A stretch of DNA of 64,000 nucleotides from Phanerochaete sordida. Its lineage: Eukaryota > Basidiomycota > Agaricomycetes > Polyporales > Phanerochaetaceae. The stretch covers positions 310,001 through 374,000 of the forward strand of contig BPQB01000005.1 of assembly GCA_019973155.2 (NCBI GenBank), written 5' to 3'. The notes under the pieces are model-generated. The model saw only the letters and a list, made by a program, of their open reading frames with translations. It did not search any database and was not told the DNA's origin. This document shows positions 11,828 through 22,522 of this stretch, one piece after another (the stretch's first letter is position 1; every line of letters starts with the position of its first letter). A program made the position numbers and the translations under genes.

Positions 11828-14800
11828 ATGCTCGCTTCTGACATTGCTCGTCAACTTCGCCTATTGCTCAAGAACTCGCCGGACGCTCCTTCCCTCTCTG
11901 CCTTTCACCAGACTCTCGACCAATTCGCCTCTCAGAATGACGACAACCCGGAACAGGCGGAAGACCTGCAGACACACCTGCAGGACGTGTACTATGACGG
12001 GATGAAGGACGCAGATCTCCCTCAAGTCAAGGTCATCTTGGAGACTCTGTACCACGTCCGCCGCATTCTGCCTCCTCTATCAATCATTGAAACATGGTTT
12101 GACACAGTCCTCCGACCTGCCTTGCGCGAGCCGAAGCTCGCTGCGGAGGCGGTGGATCATGCGAAGGAGGTCATCGTGGCTGCTTTGAGCCCCATTCATA
12201 GGATCAGGGATGCCGTCTCCTCGGACGCAGACAAGAACAAGAAGAAAGAGAAGGCGAGGGAGTTTCGGCGACGCCTCATGGACCTTTACCTACTGGACGC
12301 ATATAACGAGTCCTCCGGTGACGACGTCCTTGAATGGGCGGAGCTCGACGACGCACAGAAGGAACGTAGGGCTTGTTGGAAATCAAATCTAGAAGACGTA
12401 CTCGTCAGGATTGGCCTGCAGCGACCGCAAGTAGGTCTTGTCTACTCCGTTCGGCAGTGCCTCGGATTGCACGCTAAACGGATGTCTCTGGGGACAGGAT
12501 CTCCTCACGGAACTACACCACTGCTTCTCACTACCATCTTCTCGCCTTCAGCTACTTCTTCTGCTCAACGCGTACACCTCGCAGCCTAACTTCCCCCAAC
12601 ATGCTGGTGTGCTTGCGGCCCACCCGCTCATGCAAAGTCTCATCCACTGCCTTGTCTTCGACAACTCCGCAACGGAATGTACGGTCGGCGTCACGGTCTT
12701 GACCAAGCTCCTCCCCATCCTTGCTGTGAAAGCCTGCGACGATCTGAAGCGTCTCCTGCCGCAATTGCTTGTGGTTTTGGCACGTATTATATGCTGGGAG
12801 ACGAGACCCTACTACACCTTGCCTGACCTCGCTCTCGAGGGCGTTCGTGGTCGTGACCCTGATACGCTTGTCGAGCCAGTCATAGAGGACCAACGGGATA
12901 TACCCCAAGCCGACAACGCCAACCGCCTCGCCATACGGGCCGACCTCGAATGGGAGCGTCTCGAACAAACCTTCATAGGCGCATCGGCTACCGCCCCTCC
13001 AAGACAGCAGTACTTTGCTTACCTGTATTATCTGTTCCCCTGTAACACGGTTCGCTTCCTTCGAGGCCCGGTATCGTGGCTGGCCGAGAGTGATGTGGAG
13101 ACAGTGTACACAATCAGCTGGGAAGAGGCCCTAGACGAAGATAAGATTCGAAGCAAGAGCGAGGCATGTATCTCGCCTATTCACTAAACATCTCTGACTG
13201 AAGTCCGCTCTAGTCTCTGCTACGCGGACACATTCTTCATCCATTGCTCATCTGGCGTGACGCTGCTCACGAGCTCGCGCAGCCCGATTTCTGGGCGCAA
13301 TATGATGTCCCAAAGATCGTCGCCGAATGCAGCATGCTTGATGTCCGCGCCGCGTCCATGGGGTTACGCGAGCAACTCTTCGCCCATACATCTCAGCTGT
13401 CGTCCGGCAGACGAGAGCCGCGCACGCAGTCAGAACGCCCAGAAGGGCCCCTGCCGCCACCGCCACCGCCACCTCAGGCCATCATCGACAGCCCGACGCC
13501 CATCGTTCAGATCCTGTCGTCTTCGGCGGAGTCTGGTACCTCATCCGTCCTTCACACCCTGTCCAGCGCCCATCCGACATCATCTAAGCTGCAGATTTCG
13601 CTGCAGGAGATGATCTCGACATCCATAGCCCTAAAGTCTGGTCTCGATATCGAGGTCATCGACGCGCCCAACGAAGTCGGCTGGGCTGCCACACTTGTCG
13701 AACACCAGTCTCGTGCGCGTTCCCGCTCACCTTCGCGAAGGAGCACGGCCAGTGTCAGCATCAGGTCGCACAGTCCAGATGCGCTGCGCGCACACGAAGA
13801 GCAAGGCGTGCCGTCCCACGTAGCCGTCGCGATTGCCGGGCTACAGAGGGAGATTCTAATGCTCAGGAGCGAGCTCAACTTTGAGCTGTGGATGGCTCGG
13901 GAGAACGTCAAGCATATCGGGCGGCTGTACCAGGATCGCGTGGTCTCCAGGACAGCTGAGGTCGAGCGACAAGGCTTGGTGAGACTCTGGGCTCGCATCA
14001 ATCCTCGTACGGCATGCTTATGTGCGAGTCTAGCATAACCGACTTCGAGAGTACAAGGCTGAAGTGTACCGTCTGCAAAAGGAAGTCAGAGAGCAAAAGG
14101 AACAGGCGCTCAAGGTAAAGAACCAGTATGCCGACTGGAATCGCAAATTGCAAGACAAGATCAAGGAGTTCAGGAACGAGAAGAGCTCGTGGCAGACTGA
14201 AGCCTCTGCAATGCGTGCTGAACATAAGGAGACCCGGGTCAGTCATTGGATGACGCGATTCACAAGTCTGCTCACAGACGTATTCCCAAACAGGATAGCT
14301 TCGCAGCGCAAAGCAAGCTGTTGTCGGAAGCCAACTCCAAGGTATTTGAACTGAAAACAGAGATCAAGGCGAACCAGCACAAGGTCGACAGACTTCACGA
14401 TTATGAGCGTCAGATCGAGCAGCTTATCAAGCTACAAAGACTATGGTTAGTCCATTAGCCCTACACTGCTCCAGACGATGATAAACGGGATTGCAGGGAA
14501 TCGGACGTTCATAGATTGAATAGCCAGACGGAGTTCCTTGGAGAATGTGCGAGTACGCACAAGAAGATGGAGTTGCGTGTGGCGAACTATCAACAAGTCC
14601 AGGAGGAGCTGGAAGAGAAGATCAGGTCGGTCTCGGTACATCGTTCCCCATGTGGCGGAATGTTTACTCTTTTACAGGCGTCAGCAACAAGAGATGGCAT
14701 CCCTGGAATCTCGGTTGGTCGTCGCTTCGAAGCAACTGGCAGCGTCTCGGAAAGCCACCAGCAAAAGTCCGTCACCGGCAGCGCACAGGGAGTGGAACCA

Positions 14801-14969
14801 GCAGGCTGCGATGAACAAGCGGCTTCGCGAGGAGAACTCAGTGCTGTATGACGAGAACGAGGAGCTGAAGGCAATGATCGAGATGCTCAAGGCGCAAGTC
14901 AGTGGGCGAACAGGGCTGGTGTCTGACCCCCGAGCCTCGCCATTCATGGGACCTACGCTAAGTATCTGA
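11828..14969 (+). CDS. TSC1: Tuberous sclerosis 1 (hamartin) homologue
   Basis: Scaffold of the TSC complex, whose partner TSC2 is the GAP for Rheb upstream of TORC1. Seven exons (11828-12430, 12498-13163, 13214-13978, 14034-14237, 14294-14445, 14497-14625, 14678-14969) sum to 2811 nt, an intact frame of 936 aa. The N-terminal half is a HEAT-like helical domain; the stretch from HPLMQSLIHCLVFDNS to LARIICW matches the hamartin core (TVGVTVLTKLLPILA). A Ser/Pro-rich linker with a polyproline run (about 13450-13475) follows. The coiled-coil C-terminus opens with REILMLRSELNFELWMAREN and HIGRLYQDRV, the most conserved hamartin segment, then long heptads. The second intron uses a GC donor (13164). 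Its TSC2 partner is not in the window. Assignment is by pattern, not by a search. Confidence 0.88.
13164..13213 (+). other. GC-AG intron in TSC1
   Basis: The exon ends CGAG and the 50-nt intron runs from GCATGTATC to GCTCTAG. It is the only splice I can find that joins SKSE to SLLRGHILHPLLIW in frame; the GT at +5 gives the wrong frame. With it all seven exons total a multiple of three. Confidence 0.8.
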
Positions 14970-15353
14970 GTTGATTTTTGTTTCACGCTGTACATAATCG
15001 CATTTTCTGGTGTAATCATAGCAATCGTCGAGGACGACGTGTTTCGAGCGAGTACTACGCCTCGCCAGAAAGCGCCCGGGTGTGCGTTTCCGAAAATGGA
15101 AACAGCTCGAGAAGGTTCGGCGCAGTGCGCGTAACGGAACCGTATATGACAGTAGAACCTCACCGAAAACTCCCCAATGCCGCGACACATAAAAGCACCT
15201 AGGCGAGGGAGATGTCCCTCAACGAAATACGCTCAAGCTTACGCTCATTCACGACCACTCACGACCAACACCCTTATACTCTCCCCGTAAGTACGCCCGT
15301 GACGTCCCCCTCCGAGATAATCCTGCGTATTGACCAACCCGTTGCAGACCCAA
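14970..15353 (+). promoter_or_regulatory. HSP90 promoter with heat-shock-element-like repeats
   Basis: Between TSC1 and HSP90 lie several GAA/TTC pentamer cores: GAA at 15068-15070, TTC at 15088-15090, GAA at 15092-15094, and the inverted pair GAAGGTTC at 15111-15118. The last matches nGAAnnTTCn, the heat shock factor unit. A TATA-like CATAAAAG lies at about 15188-15195, some 160 bp before the ATG, leaving a 5' UTR rich in CTCA/ACC strings. Regulation by heat shock factor is inferred from motif plus the downstream gene. Confidence 0.55.
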
Positions 15354-17731
15354 ATGGCTACTGAGAGCTTTGGCTTCCAGGCTGAGATCTCACAGCTTCT
15401 GGACCTTATCATCAGTGAGTACACGCGCAATCTGTCTGTGTTGTGTGCCAAAGATACTGAGTCATACGTGCAGACACCTTCTATTCCAACAAAGAGATCT
15501 TCCTACGCGAGCTAATCTCGAACGCTTCGGATGCTCTGGACAAGATCCGCTATCAATCGCTCACCGACCCCTCAGTCCTCGACTCCGGGAAGGAGCTCTT
15601 CATTCGCATCACCCCGGACAAGGAGAACAAGATCCTCTCCATTCGGGACACCGGTATTGGTATGACCAAGGCCGACATGGTCAACAACTTGGGTACGATC
15701 GCGAAGTCCGGTACGAAGGTAAGCGAACTATCCCAGCGCTGAAGATCTCGCATCCGCTGACGCCTTTCGTGCAGGGCTTCATGGAAGCTCTGAGCTCGGG
15801 CGCCGATATCTCGATGATCGGGCAGTTTGGTGTTGGCTTCTACTCTGCGTACCTCGTCGCCGAACGGGTACAGGTGATCTCGAAGCACAACGACGACGAG
15901 CAGTATATCTGGGAGTCGTCCGCTGGCGGCACCTTCACCATCACGCCTGACACCGTCAACCCCCCTCTTGGCCGCGGTACCGAGATTCGCCTCTTCCTGA
16001 AGGAAGACCAGCTCGAGTACCTCGAGGAGCGGCGTATCAAGGACATCGTCAAGAAGCACTCCGAGTTCATCTCGTACCCGATCCAACTGACCGTGACTAA
16101 GGAGGTCGAGAAGGTATGTGACTACTCCTTCCTGTCGGCATTCGGATCGCTGACGAAGCCTTGTAGGAGGTCGAAGATGAAGAAGAGGTGAAGGAAGAAG
16201 ACAAGGACAAGCCCCAAATCGAGGAAGTCGATGACGATGAAGAGGACAAGAAGAAGACCAAGAAGGTCAAGGAGAAGACGGTCGAGCAGGAGGAACTCAA
16301 CAGGACGAAGCCCATCTGGACTCGCAACCCCTCTGAGATCACTCCCGAGGAGTATGCGTCTTTCTACAAGAGCCTGACGAACGACTGGGAGGACCACCTT
16401 GCCGTGAAGCACTTCTACGTCGAGGGTCAGCTCGAGTTTAAGGCTATCCTCTTCGTCCCTAAGCGGTGAGTCGTCTTCGTCATTTATGACATTTGCTTCC
16501 AGTGCTGACGAGATGCTTTCTAGTGCGCCCTTCGACCTCTTCGAGAACAAGAAGAAGCGCAACAACATCAAGCTCTACGTCCGCCGTGTCTTCATCATGG
16601 ACGACTGCGAGGATCTCATCCCGGAGTACCTCAACTTTGTCAAGGGTATCGTCGACTCCGAGGACCTGCCGCTCAACATCTCCCGGGAGACCCTCCAGCA
16701 GAACAAGATCCTCAAGGTCATCCGGAAGAACATCGTCAAGAAGTGCCTCGACCTGTTCTCCGAGATCGCGGAGGATAAGGACAACTTCAACAAGTTCTAC
16801 GAGGCATTCAGCAAGAACATCAAGCTCGGTATCCACGAAGATGCTCAGAACCGCAGCAAGCTTGCCGAGTTCCTGCGCTTCTACTCGACCAAGTCTCTTG
16901 ACGAGATGACCTCGCTGAAGGGTAAGCATACCTGTTATGAACCCATCTTTCGGCATCATGAGCTGACTATCTTCCGTAGACTACATCACTCGCATGCCTG
17001 AGGTCCAGAAGAACATCTACTACCTCACTGGCGAGTCGCTGTCCGCCCTCAAGCACTCACCGTTCCTCGAGGTCTTCAAGCGCAAGGGCTTCGAGGTCCT
17101 CCTCCTCGTCGACCCGATCGACGAGTACGCCATCTCGCAACTCAAGGAGTTCGAGGGCCACAAGCTTGTCTGCATCTCCAAGGAAGGGCTCGAGCTCGAG
17201 GAGACCGAAGAGGAGAAGAAGGCGCGCGAAGAGGAGGCGAAGCAGTTCGAGGATCTCTGCAAGGCCGTGAAGGAAGCGCTCGGCGACAAGGTAGAGAAGG
17301 TCGTCATCTCAAACCGCATCACCGACTCGCCGTGTGTGCTCGTCACGGGCCAGTTTGGGTGGTCATCGAATATGGAGCGCATCATGAAGGCGCAGGCGCT
17401 GCGCGACTCGTCGATGTCGTCGTACATGGCCTCGAAGAAGACGCTCGAGCTCAATCCGCACAACAACATCATCAAGGAGCTCAAGAAGAAGGTCGCCGAC
17501 GACAAAGCCGACAAGTCCGTTCGCGACCTGACATTCCTCCTCTTCGAGACCGCGCTCCTCACCTCTGGCTTCTCGCTAGACGACCCGACGTCCTTCGCGA
17601 AGCGTATCCACCGTATGATCGCTCTTGGCCTCGACGTCGAAGAGGAGGCTGAGGCGCAACCGGCTATCAGCACATCTGAAGTCCCATCTGCGGACGCTGC
17701 ATCGTCATCCGCGATGGAGGAGATCGACTAG
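15354..17731 (+). CDS. HSP90: Cytosolic molecular chaperone HSP90
   Basis: ATP-dependent homodimeric chaperone for kinases, receptors and other clients. Six exons (15354-15414, 15474-15718, 15775-16113, 16167-16465, 16524-16921, 16980-17731) sum to 2094 nt, 697 aa. The GHKL ATPase domain shows [51 protein letters not shown] and [17 protein letters not shown]. An acidic/Lys linker follows (about 220-255), then the middle domain ([56 protein letters not shown]) and the dimerisation domain ([33 protein letters not shown]). The final pentapeptide is MEEID, where cytosolic HSP90s normally end MEEVD for TPR co-chaperone binding. It has no signal peptide or KDEL. Heat-shock-like elements lie upstream. 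Confidence 0.97.
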
Positions 17732-17927
17732 AGGACTGGCTGGACTGGGACTGCGAACATTCTTAAAAGTAAACGGGTTTTGTTGTCATAGGATAGGATT
17801 GTGTGTATAATAAACGTCTAGTGCTTTTCATCGCATACATCTGGCTCTTGTGGCCGTGTTGTAGGGTGTGCACTGTGATCATAGTAGGACCCAGACTATG
17901 GCGAGCTGGAAGAGCGAAAAGAGAGAC

Positions 17928-17933
17928 AAAAAA
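17928..17933 (-). terminator. RNA polymerase III T-run terminator of tRNA-Ser
   Basis: Six consecutive T residues on the minus strand, one base after the tRNA discriminator and adjoining base, a standard Pol III stop signal. Confidence 0.8.
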
Positions 17934-17934
17934 T

Positions 17935-18028
17935 CGTCACCTGAGCGATTCGAACACTCGCGTGCAAAGCACAACCGCTGACAGCTACGAATAGCAGGCG
18001 ATCCCGTTAACCACTCCGGCAAAGTGAC
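17935..18028 (-). tRNA. tRNA-Ser(GCU) with a 12-nt intron
   Basis: Read on the minus strand from 18028, the 94-nt gene folds as a type II tRNA. The acceptor stem is GTCACTT/AGGTGAC with discriminator G at 17935. The D stem is CCG/CGG around loop GAGTGGTTAA. The anticodon stem is ATCGC/GCGGT, the long variable arm contains GTGC/GCAC, and the T stem is GAGTG/CGCTC around TTCGAAT. The loop between the anticodon-stem arms is 19 nt: CTGCTA, a 12-nt intron TTCGTAGCTGTC (17980-17991), then A. The intron therefore lies at the canonical 37/38 position, and the anticodon is GCT at 34-36. A run of T (17928-17933 on the minus strand) right after the gene is a Pol III terminator. Confidence 0.93.
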
Positions 18029-18136
18029 CTAGTACAATTCCAAGGCGTCCCCAATTTGCTTCTGCTTGGTCCCTCGTCCGAAGCCTCCTGCGGACGCGAT
18101 CGCTGTTTCTCCACACTCGCTTGATCCCCTGCAATC

Positions 18137-20689
18137 ATGCTCGACCACTGCTCAATATCTCACAAGGGTACGTCGTACCTTCGTAGCCCTGCACCAGCTC
18201 TGACCGGGTACCAGGCGGCGTCATTCTTTGGTCCCGTTCGTTCACTCCTGCGGCATCACAGTCGGCAGCCAGCTCCGCATCGCCGGTCAACTCACTCATC
18301 CGTGACGCACTCATCGAGGGACGTTCAGCGGAATCGCAGTTCGAGAAGGACGGGTATGCTCTCAAGTGGACATTTGTCAATGACCTCGAGCTCATCTTTG
18401 TGGTACGTGTCTGGCGACTGCGCTTCCCCGCGGACGCTCATAACAAGATCAGGTCGCGTACCAACGCATACTGCAACTCACATACGTAGACGACCTCCTA
18501 GCAGCCCTCAAGACACTCTTTGTCAAGCTCTTTCAGCCATTTCTTGCAACATTTGTTGCGTCACTACACGCAGCCTCGTCCTCGGCCGCGTCTCTCAAAG
18601 CATCCGGGCCCGGGTCCGAGACCGCCCTCACTTGGGATTTCGCACGCGCATTTGAGAAGTGGGACGCAATCTTCGACGACTTGCTCAGGAAATTTGAAGC
18701 AAAATCAGCACAGGTCCGACCACTTCACACTAGCGTCGCATAGCAGCTGAGTCCTTATCGCCAGGAGCGGAAGTCTCGTCTCAAGCATGTCGGCCCGGCC
18801 GTCCATACGCCGGTGGAGTCGACCCCTCCATCTGACGACCAAAGCACAAGTACGTGTTCCTCGTTTGATTATATTTCGCAGCCTTCTCATAGATGTCCAG
18901 TCCCATCGCAGTCGGACCCAACTACCGTCGATGAAGAACAGATCGCCCGCAACGTACAGGCGCTGAAGAACCGCCTGAAGCCCAAAGGCCCAGGAGGGGT
19001 GGGAGGGAAGAAGGGGCGCCGCGGTGTGGGGGGAGCGGGCAGCGGGCTGGAGAGCATACCGGGTTCTGAGTACGTGCTATCCCATGACATCTTTTGACCG
19101 TTATTTACTGATTTCGCTTCAGCTCTGACACACCCACGAAAGCGAAGAAGTCAGCAAAGAGCAAAGTACAGCGCAAGTGGGGCGGCGAGGCACCTACAGA
19201 GTCAGATATGGCTTCCTTGGACTTCAGCTACGTTGAAGTCGACTCATCATCGACCAAGAAAGCGATGGACCTCTCAACGCTCGTTGATCAGGCTAGCATG
19301 GGCACGAGGACACACGAGGGAATGTACGAGGTCAAGGACTGGGAGTTCGATGCGCCGCAAGCAAACAAAGCGGCTGCCGCAGCCGCAGCGGAGAAGCCAG
19401 GAAGCTCGCTCGGTGCCTTGGGCTCCCTCTTCTCCAGGATCACAGGAGCGAAGACCTTGACAGAAACCGATCTCGCACCTGTTCTCGAGGGTATGAAGCA
19501 GCATCTCATGAAGAAGAACGTCGCGAAGGAGATCGCTGAGAAAGTCGTCGAGAGTGTGGGAGAAGATCTCGTCGGCCGGCGCATCACTGGCTGGGGTGGC
19601 ACGAACACTGCTGTCAGAAATGCGCTCAGCGCTGCCCTCACCAGAATCCTGACTCCCAAGACTTCCACCGATCTCCTGCTGTCCATTCGAACCAAGCTGT
19701 CTGAAAGCCAATCATCCATGATAGGCCATTCGGGGAAGAAGGAACCTTACAGCATCGTCTTCGTTGGCGTCAACGGCGTCGGAAAGAGCACGAACTTGAG
19801 CAAAGTGTGCTTCTGGCTAGTGCAGAACGGCATGCGTGTCCTCATCGCTGCGTGCGACACTTTCCGGTACGTCACACACCATCTACTGCATTTCGTATGT
19901 CTGACATGGATTCGCAGGAGTGGAGCAGTTGAACAGCTGCGCGTTCATGTCCGCAATCTGAGCATGCTTGGCGTAAATGGGGCCACAGACAGCAAGGGCC
20001 GAGTGGAGCTGTACGAGAAGGGCTACGGCAAGGACGCTGCCGGTATCGCGAAGGAAGCCATCACGTATGGTATGTACTGTGTCGTCATCGTTGCCCATGA
20101 CCTCGTCTTGATTTAGCGGCGAATAGGAAAAGAACATGACTTTGATGTGGTTCTCATCGACACCGCCGGCCGCATGCAAGATAATGAGGTACATTCTCTT
20201 TCAGCGGAGCCTACTTATCCTGTCTCACTTTTGTGTAGCCCCTCATGCGCGCTCTGGCGAAACTAGTCAGCACGAACAGTCCAGACAAGATTCTCTTCGT
20301 GGGAGAGGCACTCGTCGGAAATGAAGCTGTGGACCAGCTGACCAAGTTTGACCGTGCGCTGCGAGACTTCAGCTCTGCTTCTGGTTATGGGAGCGCAAAA
20401 GAGCGAGGTATTGACGGCATGATTGTCACAAAGTGGGACACCGTCGACGACAAGGTGCGCGAGAACACAAACTGAGAAGCTCATTGTAATGCTCATGAGT
20501 CATCCAGGTAGGCGCGGCGCTCTCGATGACCTATGTCACTGGTCAGCCCATCATCTTCGTAGGATGCGGACAAGTGTGTTCACCGTGCTCAATATCTATA
20601 TTTGGCACTGACGCTCTCACTCTCAGACTTACACCGATTTGCGCCAACTTCGCGTGTCCAATGTCGTTCAAGCTATCCTGAATGACTAG
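18137..20689 (+). CDS. SRP101: Signal recognition particle receptor subunit alpha (SRP101)
   Basis: GTPase docking the SRP-ribosome complex at the ER with SR-beta. The first exon is very short ([10 protein letters not shown] plus one base). The longin-like SRX domain follows: [54 protein letters not shown] basic linker ([19 protein letters not shown]) comes next, then the NG domain. Its N part is around [19 protein letters not shown]. The G part has [14 protein letters not shown] (P-loop), [14 protein letters not shown] (G2), [19 protein letters not shown] (G3), [34 protein letters not shown] (G4; TKWD where TKFD is more common) and [17 protein letters not shown] (G5). It ends VVQAILND. About nine introns were inferred from frame joins. 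The tRNA lies 108 bp upstream. Confidence 0.95.
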
Positions 20690-20933
20690 CGTGCCCACCC
20701 TTCCACTCTCTTTGCTCCTACCACCCTGCCCACGAATGTAGATCGCTGTACGATCCATTGTGACTCTTGTAAGTGTATACCAGCAGGGCATGTTGTGTAC
20801 CCCGGTGTTTTTGGTTTCCGGCGGATGTTATAGATACACCTTCCTAATTCATCAGGCGAGAACACACGCTGCGTCGATGCTTGTAAGCTGCTTTTTACAA
20901 CATACCTCCAGTCTCCATCAGAAATTGAGCATC

Positions 20934-21187
20934 ATGAGCGTACAGGTGAGTGGATCCGACTGCCCGCTGACGACGAGCGCACTGAACCCATTTCCCTAGT
21001 AGAGGTTAAGACCAGCGCTGCCTCTGCTTCTGAGGCGCGCATTACGATCGACCTTCCATTCAGGTCGGATGGGCCCTGGCCGCAGTACTCCGACCTTGGC
21101 ACGTACGAGCAGCCAGTGGCATGCCGTTCCGACCGCGCGTTCCGACAGCGCAAGGACCTACGCGGATTGTCGTTGACAGCATTGTGA
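20934..21187 (+). CDS. Candidate 64-residue protein of unknown function
   Basis: If a 59-nt intron (20946-21004, GTGAGTGG to TAGTAGAG with an internal CTGAC) is removed, MSVQ joins a 60-codon frame starting VKTSAASASEARITIDLPF and ending RGLSLTAL. The composition of the first 30 residues looks protein-like. Against it: no recognised family, a weak acceptor, and a position in the promoter-side gap before the isochorismatase gene. I list it as a possibility only. Confidence 0.2.
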
Positions 21188-21468
21188 TGGCGGAAGACCT
21201 GCTACGGCGTCCCACCGGCGAGTGTGCGCTGTCGCCCGTGCTACCGACGTGGTAGCCTTCCATCCCAGGTCTGTGAGTTCTCGCACATGTGATCCCGTTG
21301 ACCAATCGCGTGGTGGGTGAACATTGTGGACGCGAGGGCTGATCGCTGGCGATTTGCCAAGGATGCTGACGCGCTTGTTCGACCGCATTCGACCTGCACA
21401 TTGCATGCGAGCTGCCCGGAGAGCACCGTAAAAGGCACAGGCGAGCGCGTCTGGGGAGCCGAAAGGCA

Positions 21469-21476
21469 TATAAAAG
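21469..21476 (+). promoter_or_regulatory. TATA box of the isochorismatase-like gene
   Basis: TATAAAAG about 95 bp before the start codon, in a short purine/pyrimidine-balanced promoter. The 5' UTR between them is pyrimidine-rich and ends CCACCATC before the ATG. Confidence 0.65.
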
Positions 21477-21569
21477 CCTGGAGGATGGGCTAGAGGATCC
21501 TCAGTCCGCACCGACAGTCCTCTCACACATTCAATTCTCTTCAGCCTACCCCGAATATCCGCCACCATC

Positions 21570-22522
21570 ATGCAGTTCAGCAAATCTTTCGTCTGCCACG
21601 CAGTCTACTTCTTCAGTCTCTTCCTGGCTGGTACGCTCTACGGCTACCGCTCCGTTTCATTACATTCTGACCCTGCTTGGCAGCGTCCGCGTTCACGTAC
21701 GAGCGCATCGACAAGAACAACACTGTCCTCCTCGTGGTCGACCACCAGGAGGGCTTATACCAGATGGCGCGGGACATGCCCGCCGTTGAGATGAAGGCAA
21801 ACATCCTCGCGCACGCCGCGCTCGGCAAGGTCTTCAACTTGCCTGTCGTAATGACCACCAGCGCTGACACCGGTGCGTATCCCTATCTACCCATTACCGC
21901 TATGTGCTGACAAGGACGGCGGCCCTTGCCAGGCCCCAACGGACCGCTGATCGAGGAGATTGTGAAGATGCACCCCGACGCGCCCTTCATCCACCGCCAC
22001 GGCGAGGTCGACGCGTGGGACAACGCCGACTTCCGTGCCGCCGTCGAGGCGACGGGCAAGAAGCAGGTCATCCTCGCGGGTATCACCACCGACGTACGTC
22101 GTCTCCCCACCGTGCCCGCTGCCCCATGCTGACGCCCTCCAGGTCTGCACGGCGTTCCTCGCGCTCTCGCTCAAGGCGGCGGGCTACAGCGTGTACGCGA
22201 ACAGCGACGCGTCGGGCACGTTCGACATCAAGACGGCGCAGGACGCGAACGACCGCATGCGCGCGGCGGGCATCCAGGTGCTCTCCATGTTCGCCGTCGC
22301 GCTCGAGCTCATGCGCGACTGGCGCAACACGCCCGGCACGCCCGAGATGATGCCCTTCTTCGATCAGTAAGTCCGGCTGCGCGCTCACGGCGTACATGTG
22401 CTGACGCAGTGACCAGGTATCTGCCGGAGTACGGTATGCTCGCAAGGGGCCATGATGCGGCTTTCCTGAACGGAACGATCTCGGGTCTGAACACCACGCT
22501 CGACACCCAGTATCCTGTCTAG
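21570..22522 (+). CDS. Secreted isochorismatase-like cysteine hydrolase
   Basis: The first exon encodes MQFSKSFVCHAVYFFSLFLA, a signal peptide; splicing gives ASAFTYERI as the likely mature start. The isochorismatase-like fold follows: NNTVLLVVDHQEGLY (catalytic Asp in VDHQ), NILAHAALGKVFNLPVVMTT, PNGPLIEEIV, KKQVILAGITTDVCTAFLAL (cis-peptide Thr-Asp and the nucleophile Cys) and GYSVYANSDASGTFDI. This order resembles YcaC-type hydrolases; the substrate is unknown. The protein ends TTLDTQYPV at the TAG at 22520-22522, after a short exon that starts near YLPEYG and contains an N-glycosylation sequon NGT. Introns are all short (about 50-60 nt). The signal peptide, clean TATA box and isolated position suggest regulated secretion, which is inference. 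Confidence 0.87.

Larger units (their letters stand above)
17732..18136. other. HSP90 3' region and tRNA-bearing spacer before SRP101
   Basis: The first about 200 bp are the AT-richer HSP90 3' flank with AATAAA-like ATAATAAAC at about 17806-17814. A minus-strand tRNA-Ser gene occupies 17935-18028. The remaining 108 bp precede the SRP101 start codon. Confidence 0.5.
20690..21569. other. Gap between SRP101 and the isochorismatase gene
   Basis: Apart from the weak 64-residue candidate at 20934-21187, no gene is visible. The right part is the promoter of the downstream gene, with a TATA box at 21469-21476. The remainder probably includes the SRP101 3' UTR. Confidence 0.4.
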
